Origin: Hylemonella gracilis str. Niagara R
GTDB lineage: Bacteria > Pseudomonadota > Gammaproteobacteria > Burkholderiales > Burkholderiaceae_C
Length of the DNA: 64,000 nucleotides
Direction: 5' to 3'
Assembly (NCBI RefSeq): GCF_000600295.1
Contig: NZ_JEMG01000001.1
Location: forward strand, 263,459 to 327,458
The notes beneath the pieces are model-generated. The model ran no database searches. It saw only the letters and a program-made list of their open reading frames with translations, and was not told where the DNA came from. Positions 56,094-64,000 of the stretch are shown here, piece by piece. The first letter of the stretch is position 1; each line of letters starts with the position of its first letter. Both the position numbers and the translations under genes were made by a program.

Positions 56094-57218
56094 TCAGACG
56101 CGGCCGAAGGCGTAGCCGCTGGCTTCGCTGATGCCTTCGACCTCGTCCACCAGGCGCAGCAGCGGCTTGAGTTCAGCGTAGCGCGCGCAGGTGGCGCGGA
56201 TGTAGGTGATGAATCGAGGCGCATCGGCCAGGTACTTGGGTTTGCCGTCGCGCAAGGTCAGACGCGCGAAGATGCCCGCCACCTTGAGGTGGCGCTGCAG
56301 GCCCATCCACTCCACGGCGCGGAAGAACTCACCGAAGTCTTCGTGGACCGGCAAACCCGCCTGACGCGCCGCCTGCCAGTAACGCACGGTGATGTCGATC
56401 ACGAAGTCCTCGTCCCAACTCAGGAAGGCATCACGCATCAGACTGGCGATGTCGTAGGTGATGGGGCCGTAGACCGCGTCCTGGAAATCCAGGATGCCTA
56501 GGCGCTCTTCCTGGTGCCGCGGGAACGCGGGCCGGTCCGGATCGCCCGGGATCATCAGGTTGCGCGGCATGAAGTCACGATGAACGTACACCGACGGACT
56601 GGCCAGATTGCGTTCGACAATCAGCGTGAACATCTGGTCCAGGGTCGCGCGCAATTTCCCCTCCACCGCGATGCCGCGATGCTGGGCCAGGTACCAGTCG
56701 GGGAACAACTCCAATTCGCGCCGCAGCAAAGCAGCGTCATAGGTCGGCAGGACGCCGACTTGCGAGGCCTGTTGCCAGCGCACCAGGGCATCGATGGCTT
56801 TGCGGTAGAGCGCAAGATTGGCCTGAGCGTCGTCGGTATGCAGGACCTGCATCATGGTGTGGGTGCCCAGGTCGGTCAGCAGCATGAATCCCTGGGGCTC
56901 GTCCCAATCCAGCACGCTGGGCGCGAGCAAGCCGGCTTGCGTCAACAGTGCCGCGATCTGGACGAAGGGTTTGGAGTTTTCCTTGTCAGGCGGAGCGTCC
57001 ATGATGATGCGGCTGCTGCCATCCTCGGCATCGACACGGAAATATCGCCGGAAGCTGGCGTCGGCCGAGGCCATGCGCAGGGTACGGGTCCGCAGTTGAT
57101 GCGGACCGGCCAATTTGTGCAACCAGTCTTCGAAAGCGGTGGCGCGATCAGGACTGGCCCAGACAATCTCTGAACTGGCGGGGGGGTTTTGGGCAGGACG
57201 CAAGGCGGTGGCGCTCAT
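56094..57218 (-). CDS. amgK: AmgK-type amino sugar kinase (aminoglycoside phosphotransferase fold)
   Basis: A 374-residue kinase that by family phosphorylates the anomeric carbon of MurNAc/GlcNAc in the peptidoglycan recycling route that bypasses de novo UDP-MurNAc synthesis. Kinase motifs are the catalytic HRDFMPRN (Brenner motif) and the metal site DFQDAVYGP; the N-terminus has ASFRRYFRV. It is divergent from lptD, as in many beta- and gammaproteobacteria, but the usual partner murU is not downstream; rsmE is there instead. A general phosphotransferase role cannot be excluded. Confidence 0.85.
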   Translation of the reverse strand: MSATALRPAQNPPASSEIVWASPDRATAFEDWLHKLAGPHQLRTRTLRMASADASFRRYFRVDAEDGSSRIIMDAPPDKENSKPFVQIAALLTQAGLLAPSVLDWDEPQGFMLLTDLGTHTMMQVLHTDDAQANLALYRKAIDALVRWQQASQVGVLPTYDAALLRRELELFPDWYLAQHRGIAVEGKLRATLDQMFTLIVERNLASPSVYVHRDFMPRNLMIPGDPDRPAFPRHQEERLGILDFQDAVYGPITYDIASLMRDAFLSWDEDFVIDITVRYWQAARQAGLPVHEDFGEFFRAVEWMGLQRHLKVAGIFARLTLRDGKPKYLADAPRFITYIRATCARYAELKPLLRLVDEVEGISEASGYAFGRV

Positions 57219-57254
57219 GGATAATTCAGGCTGGTTTTCATTCTACAAACTGGC

Positions 57255-59756
57255 GTGCCCCATGCCGTCCATTTCCAGGGGCAAACTCGTCCGGCCGCGC
57301 TATCCGTGGTCATGCTTGCGACCCTTTGCAGGCATTTTTTCCTTGTTGTCTCGAATCATCCCGCTTTGTTCCGTCCTGCCCGCCTTTTTGCCCGAACCCT
57401 GCCTGCATTGATTGGCGCGCTGGCGGCTGGCGCGCTCCATGCCGAGCTGAAACTCAAGGTCAGTCCTCTTCTGGAGGAGTACCTGACCGAGGCGCAACGC
57501 GAGGCCGCGCCGACCTTTGTCCAAGGCCAGCGCATGGAATCGGAGACCGGGGTCAGTCTGTTGGCCGAGGGGGATGTGGAGTTTCGCCGAGCTGACCTGG
57601 TCTTGCGCGCCCAGACCCTGGCCTATGACCAAACCAGTGACACCGCGCGCGCCCGTGGCGGTGTCCGCGTCAACCGGGCCGGGGATGTGTTCGAAGGCGA
57701 CAGTCTGGATTTGCGCATCGATGCCTTTGAGGGTGCCTTTACGAACGCCCGCTACGCCCTGCTGGCCATCGACGCGCACGGTGAGGCCGATCGCATTGAG
57801 TTCATCGACGAAACCCGTTCCGTTGTGCAGAACGCCACCTTCACCACCTGCCGACGTGAAGGTGGCCCGGACTGGTTGCCGGCCTGGGTCCTGAAAGCAG
57901 CCACCTTGCGCCTGGACAGCGACGAGGATGTTGCCGAGGCGGAGGACGTGACCTTGCGGTTTCAGGATGTGCCGGTGCTGGGCTTGCCTGCGATGAGTTT
58001 TCCCCTTACCGCTGGGCGTCAGTCGGGCTTTCTCTCGCCCACGTATGGCGTCGACAACGTCAGCGGGAGCGAAATCACGGTGCCTTATTACTTCAATATC
58101 GCCCCCAACCGCGATGCTACGTTCTATCCGACTTGGATGAGCAAGCGCGGCGTCAACTACGGGAGTGAGTTTCGTTACTTGGAGGATGGCTACAGCGGGA
58201 ATCTCCGGGTAGATTACATGCCGGATGACAAGCTGCGCGACATGGACCGCGAAGGGTATTCCTTTCAACATCAAGCGGGAACCTCGGGTGTATACGGTGC
58301 CCTGGGTCTGAGTCTCAATGTCGAACGCGTGAGTGATGACAATTATTGGCGTGATTTTCCCAACGCAAGCGGATCCCTCACGCAACGCCTGTTGCCAGCG
58401 GATGTGAACGTGTACTGGGGCCAAGGGCCATACTCCGCTTCGGCCCGTGCCTTGCGTTGGCAGACGCTGCAGGTACCGGACGCACCCATCTTGCCGCCCT
58501 ACGACCGGCAGCAACTGACCTTCCGTTACGCGGAACCGAGCTTGGCTGGATTTGATGTCAGCCTGGATGGTGACTACACCCAGTTCACGGTGGACCGCTC
58601 TGTCCTGGCCAGCCAAACCTCCACGGAGCGTGTCAATGCGGAACGCTCGGTCTGGCGCGGCTCGCTCAGTTATCCATTCCGTGGGGCTGCGGGTTTTTTG
58701 ATCCCCAAGGCATCGGTCCACACGACCAGCTACAGCTTTGAGCAAGCCGTGGATCTGAGCAGCTACACGGGTTCTCTGTCCGGGCTGAGCAACGATGCGC
58801 TGTATGCCACCCGCACCGTCCCCACCTACAGTCTGGACGCGGGCTTGGTCTTTGAGCGTGAAAGTCAATATTTCGGTGCCGCATTCCGTCAGACGCTGGA
58901 GCCGCGCTTGTTCTACACAAGAACGCCGTTCGTTGAGCAAGGGTACTTGCCCATTTACGACACTGGCGCGCAAGACTTCAGTTTGACCAGCATCTACGGC
59001 GAGAACACCTTCACGGGGAATGACCGGATCGCGGACAACAACCTGCTGACGGTCGGCGTTTCGACGCGCTTGTTTGATGCGGACACTGGGGCGGAAACCT
59101 TGCATCTGGGGGTGGCGCAGCGTCTGCGCTTCGAGGACCAGCGCGTCACTTTGCCCGGAGGCACGCCGTCACCCGAAGGTCTGAGCGACATCCTGCTGGG
59201 AGCCGAGCTGAACATCGACCCGCGCTGGCATGTGGACACCGCCGTGCAGTGGAACGACCGCTTGGGCCAGTCCGAGCGCAGCACTTTCAGCCTGCGCTAC
59301 AACCCCAGTCCGTACCGGGTGGTGAATCTGGCTTATCGTTTCCAGCGCGCGCAAAGCGAGGACAGCGACGACAGCGCCCTGATCGATCTGGGGTGGCAAT
59401 GGCCCGTGAACGATCTCTGGGGTGACTGGGGTGAAGATCTCGGGCCGGGGCGAGGTCAAGGTGCCGGACGCTGGTACAGCGTCGGCCGTCTGAACTACAG
59501 TCAGACCGACCGCAAGCTGGTGGATACGACCATGGGCTTTGAGTACGACGCGGGATGCTGGCTGGGACGGATCGTGGTCGAACGGACCCAGACCAGCGAG
59601 ACCGCGGCCAACCAACGCATCATGTTCCAGCTGGAACTGGTCGGCTTCACCCGTGTCGGCATCGACCCGTTGACCACCCTGCGTAAGAACATACCGCGCT
59701 ATCAGCTGCTGCGGGAGCAAACCACGGCGCCGAGCCGATTCAGCAATTACGAATGA
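57255..59756 (+). CDS. lptD: LPS assembly outer-membrane protein LptD
   Basis: An 833-residue outer-membrane barrel that, with LptE, places LPS in the outer leaflet. After the export signal comes the periplasmic OstA/jellyroll domain (about 70-220: GVSLLAEGDVEFRRADLVLRAQ, GDVFEGDSLDLRID). The barrel follows, with the family blocks VPVLGLPAMSFPLTAGRQSGFLSPTYG and VPYYFNIAPNRDATFYPTWMSKRG, and cysteines in TTCRREG and YDAGCW. The start is unsure: GTG 57255, ATG 57312 and TTG 57366 are all possible, and the last gives the neatest signal peptide. surA follows after 10 nt. Confidence 0.93.
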   Translation: MPHAVHFQGQTRPAALSVVMLATLCRHFFLVVSNHPALFRPARLFARTLPALIGALAAGALHAELKLKVSPLLEEYLTEAQREAAPTFVQGQRMESETGVSLLAEGDVEFRRADLVLRAQTLAYDQTSDTARARGGVRVNRAGDVFEGDSLDLRIDAFEGAFTNARYALLAIDAHGEADRIEFIDETRSVVQNATFTTCRREGGPDWLPAWVLKAATLRLDSDEDVAEAEDVTLRFQDVPVLGLPAMSFPLTAGRQSGFLSPTYGVDNVSGSEITVPYYFNIAPNRDATFYPTWMSKRGVNYGSEFRYLEDGYSGNLRVDYMPDDKLRDMDREGYSFQHQAGTSGVYGALGLSLNVERVSDDNYWRDFPNASGSLTQRLLPADVNVYWGQGPYSASARALRWQTLQVPDAPILPPYDRQQLTFRYAEPSLAGFDVSLDGDYTQFTVDRSVLASQTSTERVNAERSVWRGSLSYPFRGAAGFLIPKASVHTTSYSFEQAVDLSSYTGSLSGLSNDALYATRTVPTYSLDAGLVFERESQYFGAAFRQTLEPRLFYTRTPFVEQGYLPIYDTGAQDFSLTSIYGENTFTGNDRIADNNLLTVGVSTRLFDADTGAETLHLGVAQRLRFEDQRVTLPGGTPSPEGLSDILLGAELNIDPRWHVDTAVQWNDRLGQSERSTFSLRYNPSPYRVVNLAYRFQRAQSEDSDDSALIDLGWQWPVNDLWGDWGEDLGPGRGQGAGRWYSVGRLNYSQTDRKLVDTTMGFEYDAGCWLGRIVVERTQTSETAANQRIMFQLELVGFTRVGIDPLTTLRKNIPRYQLLREQTTAPSRFSNYE

Positions 59757-59766
59757 TCTGACGACC

Positions 59767-61113
59767 ATGAATTTTTCACTCGCACTTGGCCGGTTTCTGG
59801 GCGTGCTTGCGATGCTCGCTGTGTTGACCCAGGGGGCTCATGCGCAAGGTACCTCCGGCACCAGTACAACCGTGCGCTCCGCTGACTACATCGTGGCGGT
59901 GGTCAACTCCGAGCCCATCACCAACGCACAGGTCAACGCCGAAATGGCGCGCGCGCTGCGGCAATACGCCGCCCAGCGCAGGCCAGCGCCTGCGGAAGCC
60001 GCCTTGCGGCGCCAGGTGCTGGACCAGCTCATCAACGAACGTGCCCAGCTGCAGCTGGCGCGCGAAATGGGCCTGAAGGTTGACGAGCCGTCCGTCGATC
60101 AGGCCGAGCAGAACGTCGCCCGTCAGAATCAGATGACCGTCGCGCAACTACGTCAGCAGGTACAGCAGCTGGACGGCATGGCGCCAGAGGTATTGCGCAA
60201 CCGCTTGAGGGACCAATTGCTTTTGACACGGCTGCGGGAGCGTGAGGTGGATGCTCGCGTGCGCGTCAGTGATGCCGATGTCGAACAGTACCTGGTCGAG
60301 CAGCAGCAGCGCAACAACAATCCCGCAAGCCAACTCGTCAACATCGCGCACATCCTGGTGGCTGTGCCGGAGGATGCCAGCGCGGCCCGTGAGGCCGAGC
60401 TGCAGCGCAAGGCCGAGCAGATCGCGCTCCGCGCGCGAGACAAGGGCGCGGATTTCGCGGCCTTGGCGCGTGAACTTTCCGATGCGGGCGACCGCGTCAA
60501 CGGCGGGCAACTCGGGCTGCGCGCGGGCGACCGTTATCCCGCCTTGTTCACGAATGCCGTACGGATGCTGGCGGTCGGTCAGGTCAGCGATCCGGTGCGC
60601 TCAGGCGCAGGGTTTCATGTACTCAAGTTGATCGAACGTCGTCAACCCGGCCTGCCGCCACAGACCGTCACGCAAAGCCGCGCACGGCACATCTTGCTGA
60701 TCCCCAGCGCCCAGCTCAGCGAAGCCCAGGCGCGCGACAAGCTCAATGATTTCCGCCGCCGTATCGTTGCGGGGGAAACGGACTTTGCCACCCTGGCGCG
60801 CCAGAACTCGCAAGATGGCAGCGCCGCGCAGGGCGGGGATCTGGGCTGGGCCAATCCAGGCATGTTCGTTCCTGAGTTCGAGGGCGTGATGAACCAGCTG
60901 GCGCCAGGCCAAATCAGCGAGCCTTTGATCTCTCGCTTTGGCGTCCATCTGATTCAGCTGTTGGAACGGCGGCAGGCGACCTTGAACGAGCGCGAGCAGC
61001 GTGAACTCATCCGCAACATGCTGCGCGAACGCAAGATGGCCGAGGCCTATGACAACTGGGTGCGTGACACGCGTGCCCGTGCCTACGTGGAATTGCGCGA
61101 GGCGCCTCAGTGA
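59767..61113 (+). CDS. surA: Periplasmic chaperone/peptidyl-prolyl isomerase SurA
   Basis: A 448-residue chaperone for outer-membrane proteins, LptD among them. The signal peptide ends near AHAQ (residue 27). A SurA N-domain follows ([23 protein letters not shown]). Two parvulin domains lie at about 190-290 ([32 protein letters not shown]) and 300-400 ([30 protein letters not shown]). The C-terminal helix completes the chaperone core. It lies between lptD and rsmA, as in many proteobacteria. Confidence 0.96.
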   Translation: MNFSLALGRFLGVLAMLAVLTQGAHAQGTSGTSTTVRSADYIVAVVNSEPITNAQVNAEMARALRQYAAQRRPAPAEAALRRQVLDQLINERAQLQLAREMGLKVDEPSVDQAEQNVARQNQMTVAQLRQQVQQLDGMAPEVLRNRLRDQLLLTRLREREVDARVRVSDADVEQYLVEQQQRNNNPASQLVNIAHILVAVPEDASAAREAELQRKAEQIALRARDKGADFAALARELSDAGDRVNGGQLGLRAGDRYPALFTNAVRMLAVGQVSDPVRSGAGFHVLKLIERRQPGLPPQTVTQSRARHILLIPSAQLSEAQARDKLNDFRRRIVAGETDFATLARQNSQDGSAAQGGDLGWANPGMFVPEFEGVMNQLAPGQISEPLISRFGVHLIQLLERRQATLNEREQRELIRNMLRERKMAEAYDNWVRDTRARAYVELREAPQ

Positions 61114-61153
61114 ACCGGGTGATACCGCGTCGCGTCCCCGTGGATATGAGTCG

Positions 61154-61912
61154 ATGAAGCACATACCCCGCAAGCGCTTCGGGCAGCATTTCCTCGCCGA
61201 CGATGGCATCATCGACGCCATCGTGCGGGCCATAGCCCCCCAGCCTGGACAGGCCATGGTGGAGATCGGCCCGGGTCTGGCAGCCATGACACAGCCCCTG
61301 GTGGAGCGGCTCGGCCGCTTGACTGTCATTGAGCTGGATCGCGATCTGGCCGCGCGGCTGCGCAGCCATCCGCAGCTCGAAGTCATCGAGTCCGATGTGC
61401 TCAAAGTGGACTTCACCGCTCTGGCTGCGCAGGGTTTGCGCCGCCTCAGGGTGGTCGGCAATCTGCCCTACAACATTTCGACACCCATCCTGTTCCACCT
61501 GCTCGCGCATGTTGATGCCGTGGGAGATCAGCATTTCATGCTGCAGAAGGAGGTCGTGGACCGGATGGTGGCCCAGCCTTCCACGGCCGACTATGGCCGT
61601 CTGAGCGTGATGCTGCAATGGCGGTATGAGATGGAGGACGTGCTATTCGTCCCGCCCGAGAGCTTCGACCCGCCGCCGCGCGTGGACAGCGCGGTGGTCC
61701 GCATGGTGCCGCGCATCTCCCCCGTTGCCCTCGATGCAAAAAGGCTGGAGGAAATTGTGCAAGTCGCCTTCAGCCAGCGGCGCAAGCTGCTGCGTCATAC
61801 CTTGGGTCGCTGGTTGGAGGACAAACGATACCCAGGCGACTTCGATGTGCAGCGGCGTGCAGAAGAAGTGCCAGTGCTTGAATACCTCAGCCTTGCCCAG
61901 GCTCTGTCTTAG
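61154..61912 (+). CDS. rsmA: 16S rRNA dimethyladenosine transferase RsmA (KsgA)
   Basis: A 252-residue enzyme that dimethylates A1518 and A1519 of 16S rRNA. The start is [20 protein letters not shown]. Motif I is [14 protein letters not shown], the acidic site is VIELDRDLA, the catalytic motif is NLPYNIS, and [18 protein letters not shown] follows. ATG 61154 is the only start in frame near the family N-terminus. The lptD-surA-rsmA block ends with the terminator at 62005. Confidence 0.97.
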   Translation: MKHIPRKRFGQHFLADDGIIDAIVRAIAPQPGQAMVEIGPGLAAMTQPLVERLGRLTVIELDRDLAARLRSHPQLEVIESDVLKVDFTALAAQGLRRLRVVGNLPYNISTPILFHLLAHVDAVGDQHFMLQKEVVDRMVAQPSTADYGRLSVMLQWRYEMEDVLFVPPESFDPPPRVDSAVVRMVPRISPVALDAKRLEEIVQVAFSQRRKLLRHTLGRWLEDKRYPGDFDVQRRAEEVPVLEYLSLAQALS

Positions 61913-62004
61913 CCGCATGTGCGCGTGCGGTGCCAAGTGCTGCCTGGCACCCGCCGAGCGCATGTCCCTGTCGCCAAAGACTGGCGTACAGGGGGCATCG
62001 GCTG

Positions 62005-62036
62005 GCCTCTTGGTGTTTGCGAGGCTTTTTCTTTTT
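62005..62036 (+). terminator. Intrinsic terminator of lptD-surA-rsmA
   Basis: Stem GCCTC / GAGGC (62005-62025) followed by TTTTT C TTTTT. The stem is short but the T-tract is strong. Confidence 0.75.
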
Positions 62037-62164
62037 CAGGCTGCAGCCTGCCAGTAACTTGCGTTGAAAGGGCTGCTCATGCGCAGCGCCAGGGGAGAGA
62101 CATCCACCAGCTTGTCGGTCGGCATTTTCTCGCCGCTGTCATCGTCCACGGTCTCGGTGGCCAT
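62036..62164 (-). CDS. Possible small protein downstream of barstar (doubtful)
   Basis: An open frame of 42 residues from ATG 62164 (MATETVDDDSGEKMP... ending SSPFNASYWQAAA), or 74 residues from a GTG at 62260 that would overlap the barstar 3' end. Composition is plausible (acidic start, no frame-shadow pattern), but there is no clear ribosome binding site or recognisable family. Treat it as a candidate only. Confidence 0.3.
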   Translation of the reverse strand: MATETVDDDSGEKMPTDKLVDVSPLALRMSSPFNASYWQAAA

Positions 62165-62238
62165 GAGCTGTGCTTGCTCGCCGCCGTTTTCAGCCTCGTT
62201 CGCCCGTTCCGCTTGGCTGTTGCTTTGCGCAGAACGGG

Positions 62239-62640
62239 CTACAGAAAAGAATAGAAACACCGGAAGGGTATCTTGCGGTCGCCCCAGTAATCAGCGGCGT
62301 CACGGAAGATGTCCAGCAGCTGCTCGCGTGCTTCCTTGTCGAACTTGGCGTTGGCAGGAATGTGTTCCAGCACGGCGATGAAACCGGGTTGGGGGCCGGA
62401 CTTGTGCAGCGGATCCGTCAGCACGTCGTAGAGCGCGTCGAAGTTCTTGCCCACATGCGTGGGTAGGATGAACTGCTGTGCGATCAGGTCCAACACATCC
62501 TGCTTGGATTGCGCTTGAGCCAGGTTGGCGTAGAGGAAATGGTGCCCGAGGGCTTGGGCCGCCTCTTGCAAATCCGGCACCCGGAAGGCGCGGATCGACT
62601 GGACGATGTTGGTTCTAACGGTACGAAGTGGCGTATCCAT
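62239..62640 (-). CDS. Barstar-family ribonuclease inhibitor
   Basis: A 133-residue cytoplasmic protein with the barstar (barnase inhibitor) fold. The blocks are FILPTHVGKNFDALYDVLTD (the barnase-facing helix with its acidic residue) and GFIAVLEHIPANAKFDKEAREQLLDIFRDAADYW. It has no signal peptide. It follows the secreted RNase gene by 30 nt on the same strand, so it is the immunity partner that protects the cytoplasm before export. Slightly longer at the N-terminus than the 90-residue Bacillus protein. Confidence 0.9.
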   Translation of the reverse strand: MDTPLRTVRTNIVQSIRAFRVPDLQEAAQALGHHFLYANLAQAQSKQDVLDLIAQQFILPTHVGKNFDALYDVLTDPLHKSGPQPGFIAVLEHIPANAKFDKEAREQLLDIFRDAADYWGDRKIPFRCFYSFL

Positions 62641-62670
62641 CTCCGCTTCACTTTCTTGTTGAAAAACGTT

Positions 62671-63078
62671 TTACGGCGCGATCCGGCGGAAACTGGCGTA
62701 GTGGTCGGCGGTGTAATAACAGGCGTCTGGTGCGTGACGGACGGTGCCACCGCAGACAATACGTCGTTTGCCACGATGGGACAGGCCCGGCGTGGGAACG
62801 GTGTATTCGCGGTAGTAGCCGCGCGGATGGAGCGGGAGCAAACGCTCTCGATTGCCAAACACCGTGCCATCTTTCTCATACGGAAACGGCCCGCCCTTGA
62901 GAATCAGGCGGTAGGTTTCAGCGCCTTGTGGCGGCAAATCAGCCAACGAAACGAGGGCTGGAGCAGCCTGGGCGGAGCTCGCGGGACGAGGAGGTGGAGC
63001 CTCGGCACCGAGGGGCAGGCAAACCAGCCAAGACAACAAGCCAGTAAGCACCAACTTGCTGACGAGGCCGCGCAACAT
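62671..63078 (-). CDS. Secreted guanyl-specific ribonuclease (barnase/RNase Sa family)
   Basis: A 135-residue RNase of the N1/T1-barnase family. A signal peptide (about 1-26) is followed by a proline/alanine linker and a catalytic domain (about 45-135). It keeps GGPFPYEKDGTVFGNRERLLP, the general base Glu91 in YREYTV, the Arg105/Arg106 pair in RGKRRIV and His126 in TADHYASF, so it should be active. Cys110 and Cys120 may form a disulphide. It is the first gene of a toxin-immunity pair with barstar. It cuts RNA outside the cell or in a competitor. Confidence 0.9.
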   Translation of the reverse strand: MLRGLVSKLVLTGLLSWLVCLPLGAEAPPPRPASSAQAAPALVSLADLPPQGAETYRLILKGGPFPYEKDGTVFGNRERLLPLHPRGYYREYTVPTPGLSHRGKRRIVCGGTVRHAPDACYYTADHYASFRRIAP

Positions 63079-63159
63079 AAGACTAAGCTGTTATGACGAC
63101 CGGGCTCACCCGGAAGATTCCAAGCCCGAAAGTGTCGCTGATCTGGGTGAAAAAAGCAA

Positions 63160-63186
63160 GGGCCTGCCTAAACATTAGGCAGGCCC
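63160..63186 (-). terminator. Intrinsic terminator of the malic enzyme gene
   Basis: A perfect 12-base-pair stem (GGGCCTGCCTAA and its complement) with loop ACA. On the minus strand TTGCTTTTTT follows. It lies 72 nt beyond the malic enzyme stop and upstream of the RNase gene. Confidence 0.85.
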
Positions 63187-63257
63187 AAAGGGGATTAGGC
63201 CGTGCACGGCGGGCTAGGCCCCCCCTGGCCCCTCGCTTTGCGCCCAGGGGCGGGCAA

Positions 63258-64000
63258 TCAGCGCGTCGCGTTGGCGTCCGCCACCGTCAGCGCGGTCATG
63301 TTGACGATGCGGCGCACGGTGGTGCTGGGCGTCAGGATATTCACCGGTTGAGCAGCACCCAGCAGCATGGGGCCGATCGCGATGCCGCCGCCCGCGGCGG
63401 TCTTGAGCAGGTTGTAGGCGATGTTGGCGGCGTCCAGGTTGGGCAGCACCAGCAGATTGGCCTGGCCGGTCAGGGTGCTGTTGGGCATGATGACCTTGCG
63501 CATGTCGGCGTCCAGTGCCACGTCGCCGTGCATCTCGCCGTCCACTTCCAGCCAGGGCGCCTGCGCGCGCAGCAGCTCAAGCGCCTGGCGCATCTTGACG
63601 GCGCTGGGCTGGGAACTTTGCCCGAAGTTGGAGTGGGAGAGCAGAGCCGCCTTGGGATGCAGGCCAAAGCGCTGCATCTCGGTGGCGGCCATCATGGTGA
63701 TCTCTGCGATCTGCTCGGCGCTCGGGTCATAGTTGATGTGGGTGTCCACGATGAACAGCTGGCGGTCCGGCAGCAGCAGTCCGTTCATGGCCGCGTAAGT
63801 GTTGGCGCCTGCACGCCGGCCTATGACCTGGTCGATGTACTGCAAGTGCATCGCGGTATTGCCCCAGGTGCCGCAGATCATGCCGTCCACATGACCCTTG
63901 TGCAGCAGCATGGCACCGATCAGGGCCAAGCGGCGGCGCATTTCGATCTTGGCGATCGGCACGGTCACGCCCTTGCGCTCGGTCATGCGGTGGTAGGTCT
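63258..64000 (-). CDS. maeB: NADP-dependent malic enzyme, C-terminal phosphotransacetylase-like part (partial)
   Basis: The last ~247 residues of a large malic enzyme; the gene runs off the window at 64000. The visible part is the phosphate-acetyltransferase-like domain fused to the malic enzyme in MaeB (TERKGVTVPIAKIEMRRRLA, HKGHVDGMICGTW, NTYAAMNGLLLPDRQLFIVDTHIN, LPNLDAANIAYNLLKTAAGG). MaeB decarboxylates malate to pyruvate with NADP. The preceding residues YHR before the internal Met show the frame continues outside. A stand-alone Pta cannot be excluded from this fragment, but the RKGVTVPIA start region is typical of MaeB. Confidence 0.85.
   Translation of the reverse strand, partial: TYHRMTERKGVTVPIAKIEMRRRLALIGAMLLHKGHVDGMICGTWGNTAMHLQYIDQVIGRRAGANTYAAMNGLLLPDRQLFIVDTHINYDPSAEQIAEITMMAATEMQRFGLHPKAALLSHSNFGQSSQPSAVKMRQALELLRAQAPWLEVDGEMHGDVALDADMRKVIMPNSTLTGQANLLVLPNLDAANIAYNLLKTAAGGGIAIGPMLLGAAQPVNILTPSTTVRRIVNMTALTVADANATR

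Noticed and set aside
57300-59105. A ~600-codon open frame antisense to lptD
   Set aside because: High GC makes stop codons rare in the antisense frame; the translation shows no domain, no sensible start and mirrors lptD codon structure.

Overview
The window is a GC-rich chromosomal segment containing the replication origin of a betaproteobacterium. The order gyrB-dnaN-dnaA // rpmH-rnpA-yidD-yidC-mnmE, the rsmG-mnmG and parA/parB block, metX-metW, kdsD-kdsC-lptC and lptD-surA-rsmA, and the protein sequences themselves, fit Burkholderiales and most likely Comamonadaceae. The genus cannot be fixed by reading alone. I see no rRNA, tRNA, CRISPR array, insertion sequence or prophage.

Left part (1-20 kb). 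After the end of a hotdog thioesterase and a MATE exporter comes a tightly overlapped trio: corrinoid adenosyltransferase, a GGDEF/EAL receptor with a periplasmic solute-binding domain, and a small secreted protein. Next is the most unusual block (5317-12358). It holds an outer-membrane beta-barrel, a LolA-like periplasmic protein with a Tat-like signal, a MacB/LolCE-type permease with its ATPase, and a secreted DUF2141 protein. This operon is transcribed divergently from an OmpR-type response regulator and its histidine kinase. A GlcD/Dld-type flavoprotein, an orphan 68-residue protein, a 1174-residue PAS-GGDEF-EAL protein with a degenerate GGDEF site, and an Aer-like chemoreceptor follow.

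Central part (20-47 kb). The segregation block reads leftwards: mnmG, rsmG, a LysE exporter, parA, an alpha/beta hydrolase, parB and a methyltransferase. parS palindromes lie inside and next to mnmG. A copper module (copA; copZ-cueR) has two matching MerR-type operators. Signalling and membrane genes follow (two GGDEF proteins, Spy/CpxP-like, NnrU, a nucleobase permease). The origin core has DnaA boxes on both sides of dnaA, and rightward of it lie ribosome, RNase P and membrane-insertion genes and mnmE.

Right part (47-64 kb). This carries Kdo synthesis and LPS export genes (kdsD-kdsC-lptC; amgK divergent from lptD-surA-rsmA), a cold-shock-like RNA-binding protein, and a SAM-II riboswitch before metX-metW with what looks like a terminator/antiterminator platform. 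It also has maleylacetoacetate isomerase, an M20 peptidase, a lysophospholipase-like hydrolase, rsmE, a secreted barnase-type RNase with its barstar inhibitor, and the end of a malic enzyme gene.

Functionally the window joins replication and segregation (dnaA, dnaN, gyrB, parABS), envelope building (yidC, lptC, lptD, surA, kdsCD, amgK), tRNA/rRNA modification (mnmE, mnmG, rsmA, rsmE, rsmG) and a heavy c-di-GMP/chemotaxis component (four GGDEF-domain proteins and one MCP).
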